Shown one piece after another: positions 8,635-17,344 of a DNA stretch of 64,000 nt. The notes under the pieces were generated by a model. The model searched no databases. It had not been told where the DNA came from and worked only from the letters and a program-made list of their open reading frames with translations. This DNA comes from Palleronia caenipelagi (GTDB lineage Bacteria; Pseudomonadota; Alphaproteobacteria; Rhodobacterales; Rhodobacteraceae), in NCBI RefSeq assembly GCF_007004065.1, contig NZ_VFSV01000006.1:1-64000 (forward strand), written 5' to 3'. Positions within the stretch are counted from its first letter, which is position 1; the number at the start of each line of letters is the position of its first letter. Both the position numbers and the translations under genes were made by a program.

Positions 8635-9981
8635 ATGGAACCTTTTATAGTCTTCGTAATCGCTTGGTTGCTCCTACCCATCATTCTTTTGATATTTTGG
8701 CTTCGCGCGCGTGGTGCGAAGAACCGCGCCGAAAAGCGGATTACAGAAGCGGAATTGACTGCCGCATCGCTCAGGGAAAAATATGCGCCAATCACATCTG
8801 TTGAGAATGAAGTCTCGGCGCTCAGGGACAAAGCAACACAGTTACAGAAGCAAATCGACGAGACTCGCAGCTCCTATTCCGATAAGCGCGCCACGCTAAA
8901 AAAATTGGAGCAACAAGTCGCAATCTATGACGAAAAGCTCTCTTTCGCGGAGTTAGGTGTCTATGAACCCCATTTCGAGTTCAACGATGCTGACGAATAC
9001 AAGCAAGAGATCAAACGTATCCGCGACCTCCAGAAAGCAATGGTTTCGGCCAAGACCTCGACTCTCTGTCCGACTGACTGGCAAGTAGACGGAAGCCGCG
9101 CCAAGGGTCAGACGATGATTAGCCGCCAGACCCGTCTGACCATGCGCGCTTTCAACAACGAATGCGAGGCCGCAATCGCAAACACGCGCTGGAACAATGT
9201 CAACGCGATGGAGAAGCGTATCCTCAATGCAGCCAAGCAAATCGACAAAACAAACGAGTCTATGAATCTGTTTATCAGCGAGGATTATGTCGGCCTCAAG
9301 CTGGACGAATTGCACGCGACTCACGAATATCGTGAACAGCTCAAGTTCGAGAAAGAAGAACGCGCAGAGTTGGCGCGCGCGGAACGCGAAGAGAGAAAGT
9401 TACTGGCGGAAGCCGAAGCGGCGGAACGTGAAGAGGAACGGTATCAGAAGCTATTGGATAAAGCGCGCTTAGAGGCGGGCAGAGATGAAGACCGCATTGC
9501 GGAGTTGGAAGCTGCATTGGCTGAAGCCCACGCGACAAGCGAGCGCGCCCGCGCAATGGCCGAGATGACAAAATCCGGCTATGTCTACATTATCTCGAAC
9601 ATTGGTTCCTTTGGCGAGGATGTAGTTAAAATTGGCCTGACGCGGCGGCTTGAACCAGAAGACAGGGTAAAAGAGCTAGGTGACGCAAGCGTCCCGTTCG
9701 GCTTCGACACCCACGCCATGATCTACTCGGATGAAGCCCCCACCCTCGAAAGCGCTCTTCACAAAGAGTTCGCGGACCGCCGAGTGAACGCTTCGAACCT
9801 GCGTAAAGAGTTCTTCCGGGTTGGCTTGGAAGAGGTCGAGGATGCGGTGAAGCGTCTTGCCCCATCCGCCAGTTTCTTCTCAGACCGTGAGGCGCAGGAG
9901 TGGCATGAAACCCTTTCACGCCGCAAAGAGGCGTTGAAGAACATGGTGCGACCATCAGACGAATTACCGCAAGCCATATGA
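8635..9981 (+). CDS. Membrane-anchored DUF4041 + GIY-YIG nuclease (SNIPE-like anti-phage protein)
   Basis: This 448-residue protein has one N-terminal membrane helix (residues about 4-23), a basic linker and a short coiled coil (40-100). A DUF4041-type region follows (about 105-230: FAELGVYEPHFEFNDADEYK … ICPT-like TLCPTDW … TMRAFNNECEAAI). A long charged coiled coil (232-312) leads into a C-terminal T5orf172/Mug113-type GIY-YIG domain (315-408). In that domain GYVYI supplies the GIY strand and VKIG the YIG strand, with DRVKELGD carrying the Arg and LESALHKEF the catalytic Glu. This order (helix, DUF4041, GIY-YIG) is that of SNIPE, an inner-membrane nuclease reported to cut phage DNA during injection. 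Location as island cargo supports a defence role. All recognisable motif residues are present. Confidence 0.9.
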   Translation: MEPFIVFVIAWLLLPIILLIFWLRARGAKNRAEKRITEAELTAASLREKYAPITSVENEVSALRDKATQLQKQIDETRSSYSDKRATLKKLEQQVAIYDEKLSFAELGVYEPHFEFNDADEYKQEIKRIRDLQKAMVSAKTSTLCPTDWQVDGSRAKGQTMISRQTRLTMRAFNNECEAAIANTRWNNVNAMEKRILNAAKQIDKTNESMNLFISEDYVGLKLDELHATHEYREQLKFEKEERAELARAEREERKLLAEAEAAEREEERYQKLLDKARLEAGRDEDRIAELEAALAEAHATSERARAMAEMTKSGYVYIISNIGSFGEDVVKIGLTRRLEPEDRVKELGDASVPFGFDTHAMIYSDEAPTLESALHKEFADRRVNASNLRKEFFRVGLEEVEDAVKRLAPSASFFSDREAQEWHETLSRRKEALKNMVRPSDELPQAI

Positions 9982-10407
9982 CCTTGAAAGCTAACGTTCG
10001 CGCAGTTGCAGCGATAGCTCACTTGGTTCGCACTCTTGCCATTGCTGCTACAACTAAGAATGGGAGGTGTCACTTCCGAGAGGGAAGTATCTAAATTTGA
10101 GAACAGCAGTAGCAAGCGACCGCAAGCAGTTCGCATATCTCCCCCCCCTAAAAAAAGGGGACATACCGGGCTGTGTAAAACCTGCTGCCCTCCTGCGCTT
10201 GCGCAGCCATGCCGCCCTAGCAAGGGGTAGGAATGTCTAGCGGCACGGCTTCCGTGTAAGATGCAGGGGGCGGTCTTACCTCTGAATTGATACCGGGTGA
10301 AACCGACTGACTCGTGCGCGGTAGCTAAACCGCAAGAAAATGTTGCGCTTCATATTCACGCAAGCCTGACGAACCGTCCGAAGCATTCCGAGACGATACA
10401 GGTCAAT
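9982..10407. other. Non-coding right part of the island
   Basis: No supported gene lies here. Visible structures include an inverted repeat with the arms ACTTCC and GGAAGT just before 10095, and a CCCC-A-rich-GGGG hairpin near 10141-10160. The latter could terminate transcription of the nuclease gene. The rest is featureless until the paired GGGGGAT repeat. Confidence 0.4.
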
Positions 10408-10429
10408 GCGGGGGATATTGTGGGGGATG
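10408..10429. repeat. Paired GGGGGAT repeat, right end (putative integrase arm site)
   Basis: This 22-bp block repeats the one at 2071-2092 with 19 of 22 positions the same and the same 11-bp spacing between the two GGGGGAT units. It lies 55 bp inside the tRNA end of the island. Presence near both ends, in the same orientation, supports a role in recombination. Confidence 0.5.
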
Positions 10430-10484
10430 AACCTCTTTGCACGCAAATTTTTCCGTTTGCAATCAGGTAGTTGCTTAATTTGGC

Positions 10485-10499
10485 TGGCGGAGAGGAAGG
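10485..10499. repeat. Right attachment-site copy within tRNA-Ser
   Basis: The 15-bp core TGGCGGAGAGGAAGG is part of the acceptor and T-arm end of the tRNA-Ser gene. The same bases recur at 1938-1952. The tRNA stays complete, so integration restored its 3' end or left it untouched. Confidence 0.85.
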
Positions 10500-10574
10500 G
10501 ATTCGAACCCTCGAGACGGTTTCCCGCCTACACACTTTCCAGGCGTGCGCCTTCGACCACTCGGCCACCTCTCC
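10485..10574 (-). tRNA. tRNA-Ser (anticodon GGA)
   Basis: On the minus strand the gene starts GGAGAGGTGGCCGAGTGG and ends CCTCTCC-G-CCA, with a 7-bp acceptor stem and an encoded CCA. The anticodon loop reads CTGGAAA, giving anticodon GGA (10538-10540 on the plus strand). A long variable arm follows (the paired CGGG…CCGT region), as in class II serine tRNAs. The T loop is GGTTCGAATCC. It is the attachment site of the neighbouring island. Confidence 0.96.
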
Positions 10575-10653
10575 GAGGCCGCGTTTAGCGAAGAGTGATG
10601 GGGGAGTGCAAGGGGGCCTGTGGGGAATATCTCTCGATCCTCACGAAAAAAGA

Positions 10654-13092
10654 TCAGCGGCCGTCCGCATCACCCTCTGGATCGGCGTGCTGAGCGGTGG
10701 ACCGTACGCTTGAGATCGTCCCACTCTCAGGTTTTGCGGCGTGGTCACGATCCGACATCTCGCGCATCCAGACATCCCGCTGGGCGTAGGGAATCTCAAT
10801 GCCTTCTTCAGTGAACCGCAGGATGATCTCGTGGTTCAGATCGGTCTCGACGTTCAGCAGAAAGTTCACATCCCGCAGGATTGTCCGCAGCTCGAATTCC
10901 AGCCCGTTCTCGCCCGCTCCTTTGAAATACACGAACGGCGCCGGGTTCAGGCTGACCATCGAGTGCCCTTCAGCGATTTGGGTGAGGATCGCTTCGACCC
11001 GCCGCGTATCGGTGCCAAAGGCGACCCGCACCGGAATAATCGCCCGACCCACATTGTTGCCATGGGTCCAGTTGGTGACCGTTCGGGAGACGAGATCTCC
11101 ATTTGGAACAATCAGGTCTCGGCGGTCGAAAGTCTCGATCCGGGTAGAGCGGACGGAAATGTCGCGGACGTAACCCATCTGGCCGTTCACTTCGATCCAG
11201 TCCCCCTCCGTAATCGGACGTCCGATCAGCAGAATGATCCCGGACACGAAGTTCGACACGATGTTCTGGAGACCGAAGCCAATACCAATCGAAAGAGCCC
11301 CAGCGACAAAGGCGAGGCTTGAGAGGTCAATGCCGGCGCTGGTAAACGCGACAATGCCGGACAGGGCGATCCCCACGTATCCGACCCCAGCCACGATGGC
11401 ATTGCGCGCGCCGATATCCAGTCGCGTCCGCGTCAGCACCTGATGGCGCAGGGTCAATTGGACAAAGCGGGTCAGCGCGTAACCGAGGAAAAAGACCAAA
11501 AGGATCGCCAGAATGTCCTGCGGCGAGATCCGGGTCTGACCGATTGTGATCCCCGCCCGGAAGGCAGACCAGACATCTGTCAGATCCGACACTCGTGCGC
11601 CCCAGATTAACGCCAGAAGCGGGATCGCGGCGAGGGTCAGCAAAAAGCCCAAAAGCACCGGCAGGAGACCTTCACGCTGGCTCTCGGGAACCCGCCGGGC
11701 CAGCGCGTACAAGTCATAGCTGAGCTTTTGGAGGATCAGGATCAGAGCGCAAAGCGCCAGAGTTAGGGCCTCGGCGCGCAGGAGATAGCCGGCGGCAGTC
11801 GAATAGCCAGCAACCGTCAGCACGGCTCCTCCGACAGAAACCACCAAAGCAGCGCGACCAAACAGCCCGGCAATGGTTTTCAGCAGGCTGCGTTCGTCGT
11901 CTTCGTCTTCTTCGTCCACCGTTGCAAAGGTGGACAGGTCCCGCCCGAGACGGATGAGGGACAGAGCCAGCAGTACATGGGGCACAAGCAACAAGGCGCC
12001 GGCTGCCGTCGAATCACATCCGCTGATCCGGATGACGGTCAGGGCAACCGCATTGAGGGAAGTTGCTATCGCGACCAGCCAGATGTTGCGCCTCGCGCGT
12101 GTGGCGAGACCGGGCTCCACGTCAACCGGGCTGGGGCGACCTTCGGGCAGGAGCATCGGAGCAATCCAGTTGCCCGCGATCAACGGCAGAAGGGTAGCCT
12201 GCACGCCCGTTACCAGAACATCCACCGCCTCACCCCGCAAACCACTCAGAGCCACTGCTGAGCCGAGGAGATGCAGGCCGATCAGAGCGGGAATGAGCTG
12301 ACCCAAAGAGACAACAAAGGCGACGAGTCCCGGACGACGTCTGGCTGCCCCAAACCCGTCCAGCCAGCCCTCAATCCAGCGACGCCAAGTTCCCGCGCGC
12401 AACAACAGAATTAGCCCAATCAAGAGCACCGGGAGCGCTAGTATCACGCCGTCAGTCACATTGCTCCGCCAGCCTTCGCTGGAGAAATGAGCGCGAGTGT
12501 CCCGGCCAATGGCAGATGCCGTATCGAACACAGCCTGAACTGCACCGGGCCATGAGGTCGGGAACAGCGGCGACGGGGTGCGGTCGAGGAATTGCTCCTT
12601 ATAGCTCTTGCGGATCTGCTGATCGAGCGCCGCGATCAGCGCGTTCGCGTCCGCAAAGGCCTCTTGCGCGGCCAGAACCGGCTCATAGAGCGTTTCCAGC
12701 TCGCTGTTCAGGTAGTCACGTCGTTGCCGGATCTGAGGCAACTCGGGCGCCTGCCCATCCGCTGGCGGAGCGCCGAGGGCGTTGAGCATGCCCCGGAGCA
12801 CTTCTATCTGTGCATCGTTGATGCTTTGCGCTTCGAGGAAGGCCTCGCGCCTCTGGGCCAGATCCGCGCGAACCGCCTCCAGACGGGCCACGTCCTGCTC
12901 CCGGTCGAGGAGATCCCGAACCTGGTCCGCGACCTTCGGCCACTCGCGCAGGCCCGGGATCTGGTCCAGCACAGCCTGCTCGATGGAAGGCGACGCGGCC
13001 TCAGAAAGCGGAACGTCCCCCCCCTGATCCTGCGCCACTCCAGCGACCGCCAGAGACAGCCATAAGAGCAGTGCGCCGAGAAACCGTATCAT
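10654..13092 (-). CDS. MscS-family mechanosensitive channel with DUF3772 periplasmic domain
   Basis: The 812-residue protein opens with a signal peptide ([18 protein letters not shown]). A helical periplasmic DUF3772-type region (about 35-190) follows, then roughly ten membrane segments. The MscS pore and beta domain are near the C-terminus ([21 protein letters not shown], then [12 protein letters not shown] and RNVIVPNGDL-like [10 protein letters not shown]). It should release solutes on hypo-osmotic shock. Its start overlaps the cysK stop by 4 bp, so it is co-transcribed with cysK. The size resembles MscK/YbdG-type large channels rather than the 286-residue MscS. Ion specificity is not predictable. 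Confidence 0.9.
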   Translation of the reverse strand: MIRFLGALLLWLSLAVAGVAQDQGGDVPLSEAASPSIEQAVLDQIPGLREWPKVADQVRDLLDREQDVARLEAVRADLAQRREAFLEAQSINDAQIEVLRGMLNALGAPPADGQAPELPQIRQRRDYLNSELETLYEPVLAAQEAFADANALIAALDQQIRKSYKEQFLDRTPSPLFPTSWPGAVQAVFDTASAIGRDTRAHFSSEGWRSNVTDGVILALPVLLIGLILLLRAGTWRRWIEGWLDGFGAARRRPGLVAFVVSLGQLIPALIGLHLLGSAVALSGLRGEAVDVLVTGVQATLLPLIAGNWIAPMLLPEGRPSPVDVEPGLATRARRNIWLVAIATSLNAVALTVIRISGCDSTAAGALLLVPHVLLALSLIRLGRDLSTFATVDEEDEDDERSLLKTIAGLFGRAALVVSVGGAVLTVAGYSTAAGYLLRAEALTLALCALILILQKLSYDLYALARRVPESQREGLLPVLLGFLLTLAAIPLLALIWGARVSDLTDVWSAFRAGITIGQTRISPQDILAILLVFFLGYALTRFVQLTLRHQVLTRTRLDIGARNAIVAGVGYVGIALSGIVAFTSAGIDLSSLAFVAGALSIGIGFGLQNIVSNFVSGIILLIGRPITEGDWIEVNGQMGYVRDISVRSTRIETFDRRDLIVPNGDLVSRTVTNWTHGNNVGRAIIPVRVAFGTDTRRVEAILTQIAEGHSMVSLNPAPFVYFKGAGENGLEFELRTILRDVNFLLNVETDLNHEIILRFTEEGIEIPYAQRDVWMREMSDRDHAAKPESGTISSVRSTAQHADPEGDADGR

Positions 13093-14120
13093 ACGTCAGC
13101 AAAGACTTTCGGCAGATCCATAGTAGCGGTGTCCAGCAACCAATCAGGCTGCGGCAGGCCCTTCTCCGCAAGGAACTCCGGGTTGAAAATCTTGGACTGA
13201 TAGCGCGTGCCGTAATCGCAGAGGATCGTGACGATGGTGTGGCCGGGACCGAGTTCACGGGCGAGCCGCATGGCCCCCGCCACATTGACGCCAGTGGATC
13301 CGCCCATGCACAGACCTTCGTTCTGCAACAGATCAAACACCACGTTCAGCGCCTCCGCATCGGGGATGCGGTAGCAGAAATCGGGAGTCAGGCCTTCGAG
13401 ATTGGCCGTGATCCGGCCCTGCCCGATGCCCTCCGTGATCGAATTGCCGGGGTTGTCCTCGCCCGTGTAGATCTTGAACATGCCCGCGCCCTCGGGATCG
13501 GCGAGACCGATCTTCACGCCTTTGCCCTGCAACGCCTGCGCCACGCCGGCCAGCGTCCCGCCAGAGCCTACCGCACAGATGAACCCGTCCACCTTGCCGC
13601 CGGTCTGCTCCCAGATCTCCGGCCCGGTGGTCTCGGTATGGGCCTGCCGGTTGGCCGTGTTGTCGAACTGGTTGGCCCAGATCGCCCCGTGGGGCGCCGT
13701 CTTCGCCAGCTCCGCCGCCAGACGGCCGGAATATTTCACATAATTGTTGTCGTTCTTGTAAGGCACCGCCGGAACCTCAACGAGCTGTGCGCCCGCGAGC
13801 CGGACCATATCCTTTTTCTCCTGACTCTGGGTCTCGGGCATCACGATAACCGATTTGAAGCCCATGGATGTTCCGACCAAGGACAGCCCGATCCCGGTAT
13901 TGCCCGCCGTGCCCTCGACAATGGTGCCGCCCGGCTCCAGCAGTCCCTTCTCCACCGCATCGCGGATGATGAACAGCGCCGCGCGGTCCTTGACCGACTG
14001 GCCCGGATTCAGGAATTCGGCCTTGCCGAGGATCGTGCACCCTGTGGCCTCGGAGGGACCCTTCAGCCGGATCAGAGGCGTTCCGCCGACCGCTGCGGCC
14101 AAATCGCTGTGAATCTTCAT
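13089..14120 (-). CDS. cysK: Cysteine synthase A
   Basis: O-acetylserine sulfhydrylase makes L-cysteine from O-acetylserine and sulfide using PLP. The PLP lysine lies in NPGQSVKDRAA, the substrate loop is EGTAGNTGIG, and the phosphate-binding loop is GSGGTLAG. At 343 residues it is slightly longer than enteric CysK, with extra C-terminal sequence (PQPDWLLDTATMDLPKVF) common in alphaproteobacteria. ATG 14120 has a GGAG 8 bp upstream and is preferred over the GTG at 14129. It overlaps the downstream channel gene by 4 bp, an unusual pairing. Confidence 0.93.
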   Translation of the reverse strand: MKIHSDLAAAVGGTPLIRLKGPSEATGCTILGKAEFLNPGQSVKDRAALFIIRDAVEKGLLEPGGTIVEGTAGNTGIGLSLVGTSMGFKSVIVMPETQSQEKKDMVRLAGAQLVEVPAVPYKNDNNYVKYSGRLAAELAKTAPHGAIWANQFDNTANRQAHTETTGPEIWEQTGGKVDGFICAVGSGGTLAGVAQALQGKGVKIGLADPEGAGMFKIYTGEDNPGNSITEGIGQGRITANLEGLTPDFCYRIPDAEALNVVFDLLQNEGLCMGGSTGVNVAGAMRLARELGPGHTIVTILCDYGTRYQSKIFNPEFLAEKGLPQPDWLLDTATMDLPKVFADV

Positions 14121-14177
14121 CTCCGGCACTCCATTATCTCAGTTGGACAATATGAGTATGGTGCCCGGAGGCTGAAC

Positions 14178-15281
14178 TCAAGAGAAGGTGCCGTCCTCAC
14201 GCGCCCGTTGCAACCACAAGGCCGAGACCAGCAGCGGGCCGTTATTGGCCTCCCCGGTCCGGATCAGCTCCATCAGCTGGTCAAAAGAGATGAGGTGCAG
14301 CCGCAGATCCTCATTCTCTTCGGCAAGCCCGCCCAGACGCGGCAGCGTATCGGGCAAATCGGCCTCGGCCACGTAAGAGACCAGATATTCGGCCAGCACG
14401 CCGGGGCTGGGGTAGTAATTACCGATCTTGTGCAGGCGCGTCAGGGTCAGGGCCGCCTCTTCCCCCGCCTCGCGATGGGCTGCCTCCTCAAAGCTCTCCC
14501 CGGCATCGACCCGGCCCGCGATAGGCTCAAGCGACCAGGGATACGTGTCGCCCCGCAGCCAGATCCCATAGCGGAACTGTTCGACCAGCAGCACCCGGTC
14601 GCGCTGGGGATCATAGGGCAGCACGGTCACCGCGTCAGCGGCATGCAGCCCCGCCCATTCCACCTCGGTGCCTGCCCCTCCATCGCTGTGAGGGATGCGC
14701 ATTTGGGTCTGTCCGACCGCGAAATAGTGGCAATAGGGCACCTCGTGTTTGAGGATCTCGACGCTCGCCCGAAGGGCGGGATTGCGGAGCAATTCCGGGC
14801 GCGGACTCCGGGCCGCGCGGATCGCCGAGTGCGCGCGGGCGCGGATTTGCGGCATCCGATAGTGCAGGGCTGCGCCGTCGATCTGGCCAAAGAACCGCAT
14901 CGCCTCACCGGCCGCCAACCGAGTCATGGGTCCGCTTGTTTCCTGCCACTCCGCCAGATCCCAGGGCACCCCGGCCCCCTGCCCCTCTGGCGCGCGATAG
15001 AGCATCACCGGGCGTCCGTTGCTGAGCCGTGCGGTGTGCCGGACATAGGCAAACCCGGCCTCATAGTAATCGAGCCGCGCCACCTGTTCGGAAGTCAGCC
15101 GCACCACAGCGCCTTGGGCCACCGCCCCGGGGCGCTCCACGAGGATCGGCCAATCGCCAGCTGCGGCGCGCTCAATGGCATGCCATGGCAGCGCACCCAC
15201 TTCCTGCATTACAGGACCACCGGCCACGCGCTCCAGCAGTTCGGGATCGCGTAACGTCCCGAACAGAAACACGTCGGTCAT
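14178..15281 (-). CDS. AIG2/GGCT-like domain fused to NUDIX hydrolase (ADP-ribose pyrophosphatase type)
   Basis: The 367-residue protein has two parts. Residues 1-150 match the gamma-glutamylcyclotransferase-like AIG2 fold (VFLFGTLRDPELL … YYEAGFAYVR). Residues about 165-360 are a NUDIX domain with the metal-binding box GRVDAGESFEEAAHREAGEEAAL, preceded by LVEQFRYG as in ADP-ribose pyrophosphatases. The NUDIX half probably hydrolyses ADP-ribose or a related nucleotide sugar; the AIG2 half is of uncertain use. The stop overlaps nothing downstream, while the start overlaps the cfa stop by 4 bp (ATGA), so cfa and this gene form an operon. Confidence 0.88.
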   Translation of the reverse strand: MTDVFLFGTLRDPELLERVAGGPVMQEVGALPWHAIERAAAGDWPILVERPGAVAQGAVVRLTSEQVARLDYYEAGFAYVRHTARLSNGRPVMLYRAPEGQGAGVPWDLAEWQETSGPMTRLAAGEAMRFFGQIDGAALHYRMPQIRARAHSAIRAARSPRPELLRNPALRASVEILKHEVPYCHYFAVGQTQMRIPHSDGGAGTEVEWAGLHAADAVTVLPYDPQRDRVLLVEQFRYGIWLRGDTYPWSLEPIAGRVDAGESFEEAAHREAGEEAALTLTRLHKIGNYYPSPGVLAEYLVSYVAEADLPDTLPRLGGLAEENEDLRLHLISFDQLMELIRTGEANNGPLLVSALWLQRAREDGTFS

Positions 15282-16489
15282 GCGGGGCGCTCTACGGTGA
15301 TCTGGGTCACATCACAGTTGCCGCTGTGAAAGGTCGCCGCGCAGGAGGTCAGGTAGAAATTCCACATGCGCCGGAACCGGTCATCGAAGCCCATCGCCGC
15401 GACCTGCTCCCACTTGTCGTTGAATGTATCGAACCAGCGCCGCAGGGTCAGGCTGTAGCTTTCGCCGAATTCCAGTGAGCGCAGTACCGTCAGTTCCGCA
15501 TGGCGAATCTGCTCGCGCAACACCGTGGGGCTAGGCAACATGCCGCCCGGAAAGATGTATTTCTGAATGAAATCAGGGGCACGGCGGTAGGTTTCCCATC
15601 GGCTGTCTTGCACGGTGATGATCTGCAGCGTTGCCCGCCCGCCGGGCTTCAGCCGCTCGCGCACCGCGTTGAAGTAGACCGGCCAGTATTTCTCGCCCAC
15701 CGCCTCGAACATCTCGATGGAGGCGATTCCGTCATAAGTTCCCGTCTCATCACGATAATCCTGAAGCTTGATCTCCACCCGGTCCGACAGCCCCGCCTTT
15801 GCGATCCGCTCCACCGCGTATTTATACTGCTCCTCGCTGATCGTCAGGCAGGTCACCCGCAAGCCGCGCTCACTGGCCGCGTATTCCGCAAATCCACCCC
15901 AACCGCAGCCGATCTCCAGCACGTGATCGCCCGGCTGTGCCCCCATCTGGTCCACCATAGAGGCATATTTGGCAATCTGCGCGGCCTCGAGGCTCTCTTG
16001 TCCACTCTCGAACAAGGCCGACGAATAGGTCATGGTCTCATCAAGCCACAGGGCGTAGAAATCATTTCCCAGATCGTAATGGGCGGCGATGTTCTTCTTC
16101 GCCTGCCGCTTCGTATTGCGGTAAAACCAGAACCGCAGCTGCTCAAAGAGACGCACCAGCCCCATCACCGGGAAACCGTCATAGATCTCGTCATTATCGG
16201 CGTGGAACAGATCCAGCAGCGCTTGCAGGTCGGGGGTACTCCACCATTCGTCCAGATAGGCTTCGCAGAAGCCCAGATCTCCCTCGCGGATCAACCGGGC
16301 AAAGATATCCGAGTTGTGGATCACGAGTTCCGCCACCGGCCCCGGATTACGCCCTTCGGCACGGAATCGGCGCCCGTCCGGCAGCACAAAGTCCAGCCGA
16401 CCGTGCTCCATCCGATCTGCCATATGGAACACTTGCGTAAAGTAACGTGGCAGATGGGACTGGCCTTCGACGCGCGTCAAAACGGTCAT
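15278..16489 (-). CDS. cfa: Cyclopropane-fatty-acyl-phospholipid synthase
   Basis: This SAM-dependent enzyme adds a methylene bridge across unsaturated acyl chains of membrane phospholipids. The SAM-binding motif is VLEIGCGWGGFAEYA. Family signatures include HYDLGNDFYALWLD, MTYSSALF and SIEMFEAVGEKYW, with the bicarbonate-site Glu region near the end. ATG 16489 has GGGGAG at good spacing and gives 403 residues; the in-frame ATG at 16516 is less likely. It is followed without gap by the AIG2-NUDIX gene. Confidence 0.93.
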   Translation of the reverse strand: MTVLTRVEGQSHLPRYFTQVFHMADRMEHGRLDFVLPDGRRFRAEGRNPGPVAELVIHNSDIFARLIREGDLGFCEAYLDEWWSTPDLQALLDLFHADNDEIYDGFPVMGLVRLFEQLRFWFYRNTKRQAKKNIAAHYDLGNDFYALWLDETMTYSSALFESGQESLEAAQIAKYASMVDQMGAQPGDHVLEIGCGWGGFAEYAASERGLRVTCLTISEEQYKYAVERIAKAGLSDRVEIKLQDYRDETGTYDGIASIEMFEAVGEKYWPVYFNAVRERLKPGGRATLQIITVQDSRWETYRRAPDFIQKYIFPGGMLPSPTVLREQIRHAELTVLRSLEFGESYSLTLRRWFDTFNDKWEQVAAMGFDDRFRRMWNFYLTSCAATFHSGNCDVTQITVERPA

Positions 16490-16599
16490 GAAATCTCCCC
16501 GGAAACCTCTTTTCAAACAGGTTAACCGGCTCCGGGAGAGGGTGCCACGGTGAATTGCCCAAGCCGTCCATTTGGTCGCGCTCCGAACCCGTGCACAAA

Positions 16600-16633
16600 G
16601 AAAAACGCCGCCTCCCGCAGGGGGAGACGGCGC
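16600..16633 (-). terminator. Rho-independent terminator after bioY
   Basis: Read on the minus strand, an 11-bp nearly perfect stem (CGCCGTCTCCC … GGGAGGCGGCG) with a 5-base loop is followed by TTTTT. It sits 28 bases past the bioY stop. Confidence 0.85.
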
Positions 16634-16660
16634 CGATCCGAAGTGTATCCGTGACTTGGA

Positions 16661-17248
16661 TCAGGCCTTGCGGCGCGACAGCCCAGTGACCGCAACAGCA
16701 GCAAGGACCGCCTTGATCGCATCACCGATGAGGAATGGCAGCACCCAGCCCGTCCAGAGCGTCAGAGCCGAGGTCGAAGCCCAGGCGGCCTCGACACCGA
16801 AGGCAGAGGCCACTGCAAAGGGCCATGCCACGCCCGGGATATAGAGCATGGCTGTGGCGTAGAGGCTACAGACGGCTGTCGAGATGACACCGCGCGCCAG
16901 TCCACGCTCAATCGCAAAGCCTGCGAACCAAGCCATTGCCACGTAACCGAGCAGGAAGCCGCCCGTGGGTCCAGCCATGTAGGCAAGACCCGCGCCACCA
17001 TTCGCAAAGACCGGCAGACCCATGGCGCCCTCGGCCAGATAGGCCAGAACAGTCATCGCGCCGAGACGCGAGCCGAGCGTCAGGCCCACCATCAGGATGG
17101 CCAGCGTTTGCAGCGTCACCGGCACCGGCCAGAGCGGGACAGCCACCTGAGCGGCCACGGCGATGAGGGCCGAGCCCCCCAGCACAAGGGCAGCCTGCTG
17201 CCAGAACGCGCGATCCTGACCGCGCAGAAGGGGCGTTGCTTGGGTCAT
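16661..17248 (-). CDS. bioY: Biotin transporter substrate-binding subunit BioY
   Basis: This 195-residue, highly hydrophobic protein has about six membrane segments and the BioY signatures VPLWPVPVTLQTLAILMVG and GPTGGFLLGYVAMAWFAG. It is the S component of an energy-coupling-factor biotin importer. No bioM/bioN ATPase or T-component gene is adjacent, so it may act alone or with a shared energising module. No BioR-like operator was recognised in the short upstream region. A strong terminator follows. Confidence 0.93.
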   Translation of the reverse strand: MTQATPLLRGQDRAFWQQAALVLGGSALIAVAAQVAVPLWPVPVTLQTLAILMVGLTLGSRLGAMTVLAYLAEGAMGLPVFANGGAGLAYMAGPTGGFLLGYVAMAWFAGFAIERGLARGVISTAVCSLYATAMLYIPGVAWPFAVASAFGVEAAWASTSALTLWTGWVLPFLIGDAIKAVLAAVAVTGLSRRKA

Positions 17249-17344
17249 CTTTTACTCCTCATAGGGCTTTGCGCTATTTCTCGGCCTTCCCCGGCCCCAC
17301 GTCAATCCCTTGCCAATCGATCCCTTTGGTTCCATGACGCTAAC

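Larger units (their letters stand above)
1938..10484. mobile_element. tRNA-Ser-borne integrative island, about 8.5 kb
   Basis: The island is bounded by a 15-bp direct repeat, TGGCGGAGAGGAAGG, at 1938-1952 and 10485-10499. The second copy is the 3' end (including CCA) of a tRNA-Ser gene. An integrase gene starts 145 bp inside the left copy and points inward. Contents are integrase, AlpA-like regulator, Toprim primase-like protein, DUF3987 ATPase and two cargo genes. No capsid, terminase, relaxase or conjugation gene is visible. It thus looks like a satellite-type or passively mobilised element rather than a full prophage or conjugative element. AT content rises sharply over 7.1-8.6 kb. Confidence 0.85.

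Noticed and set aside
13071-15254. Long open frame of 727 codons on the plus strand
   Set aside because: It is fully antisense to cysK and the AIG2-NUDIX gene, both of which have clear family motifs. Long antisense frames are common in GC-rich DNA.
16661-17344. BioR-type operator before bioY
   Set aside because: The short upstream region contains no TTATnnATAA-like palindrome.
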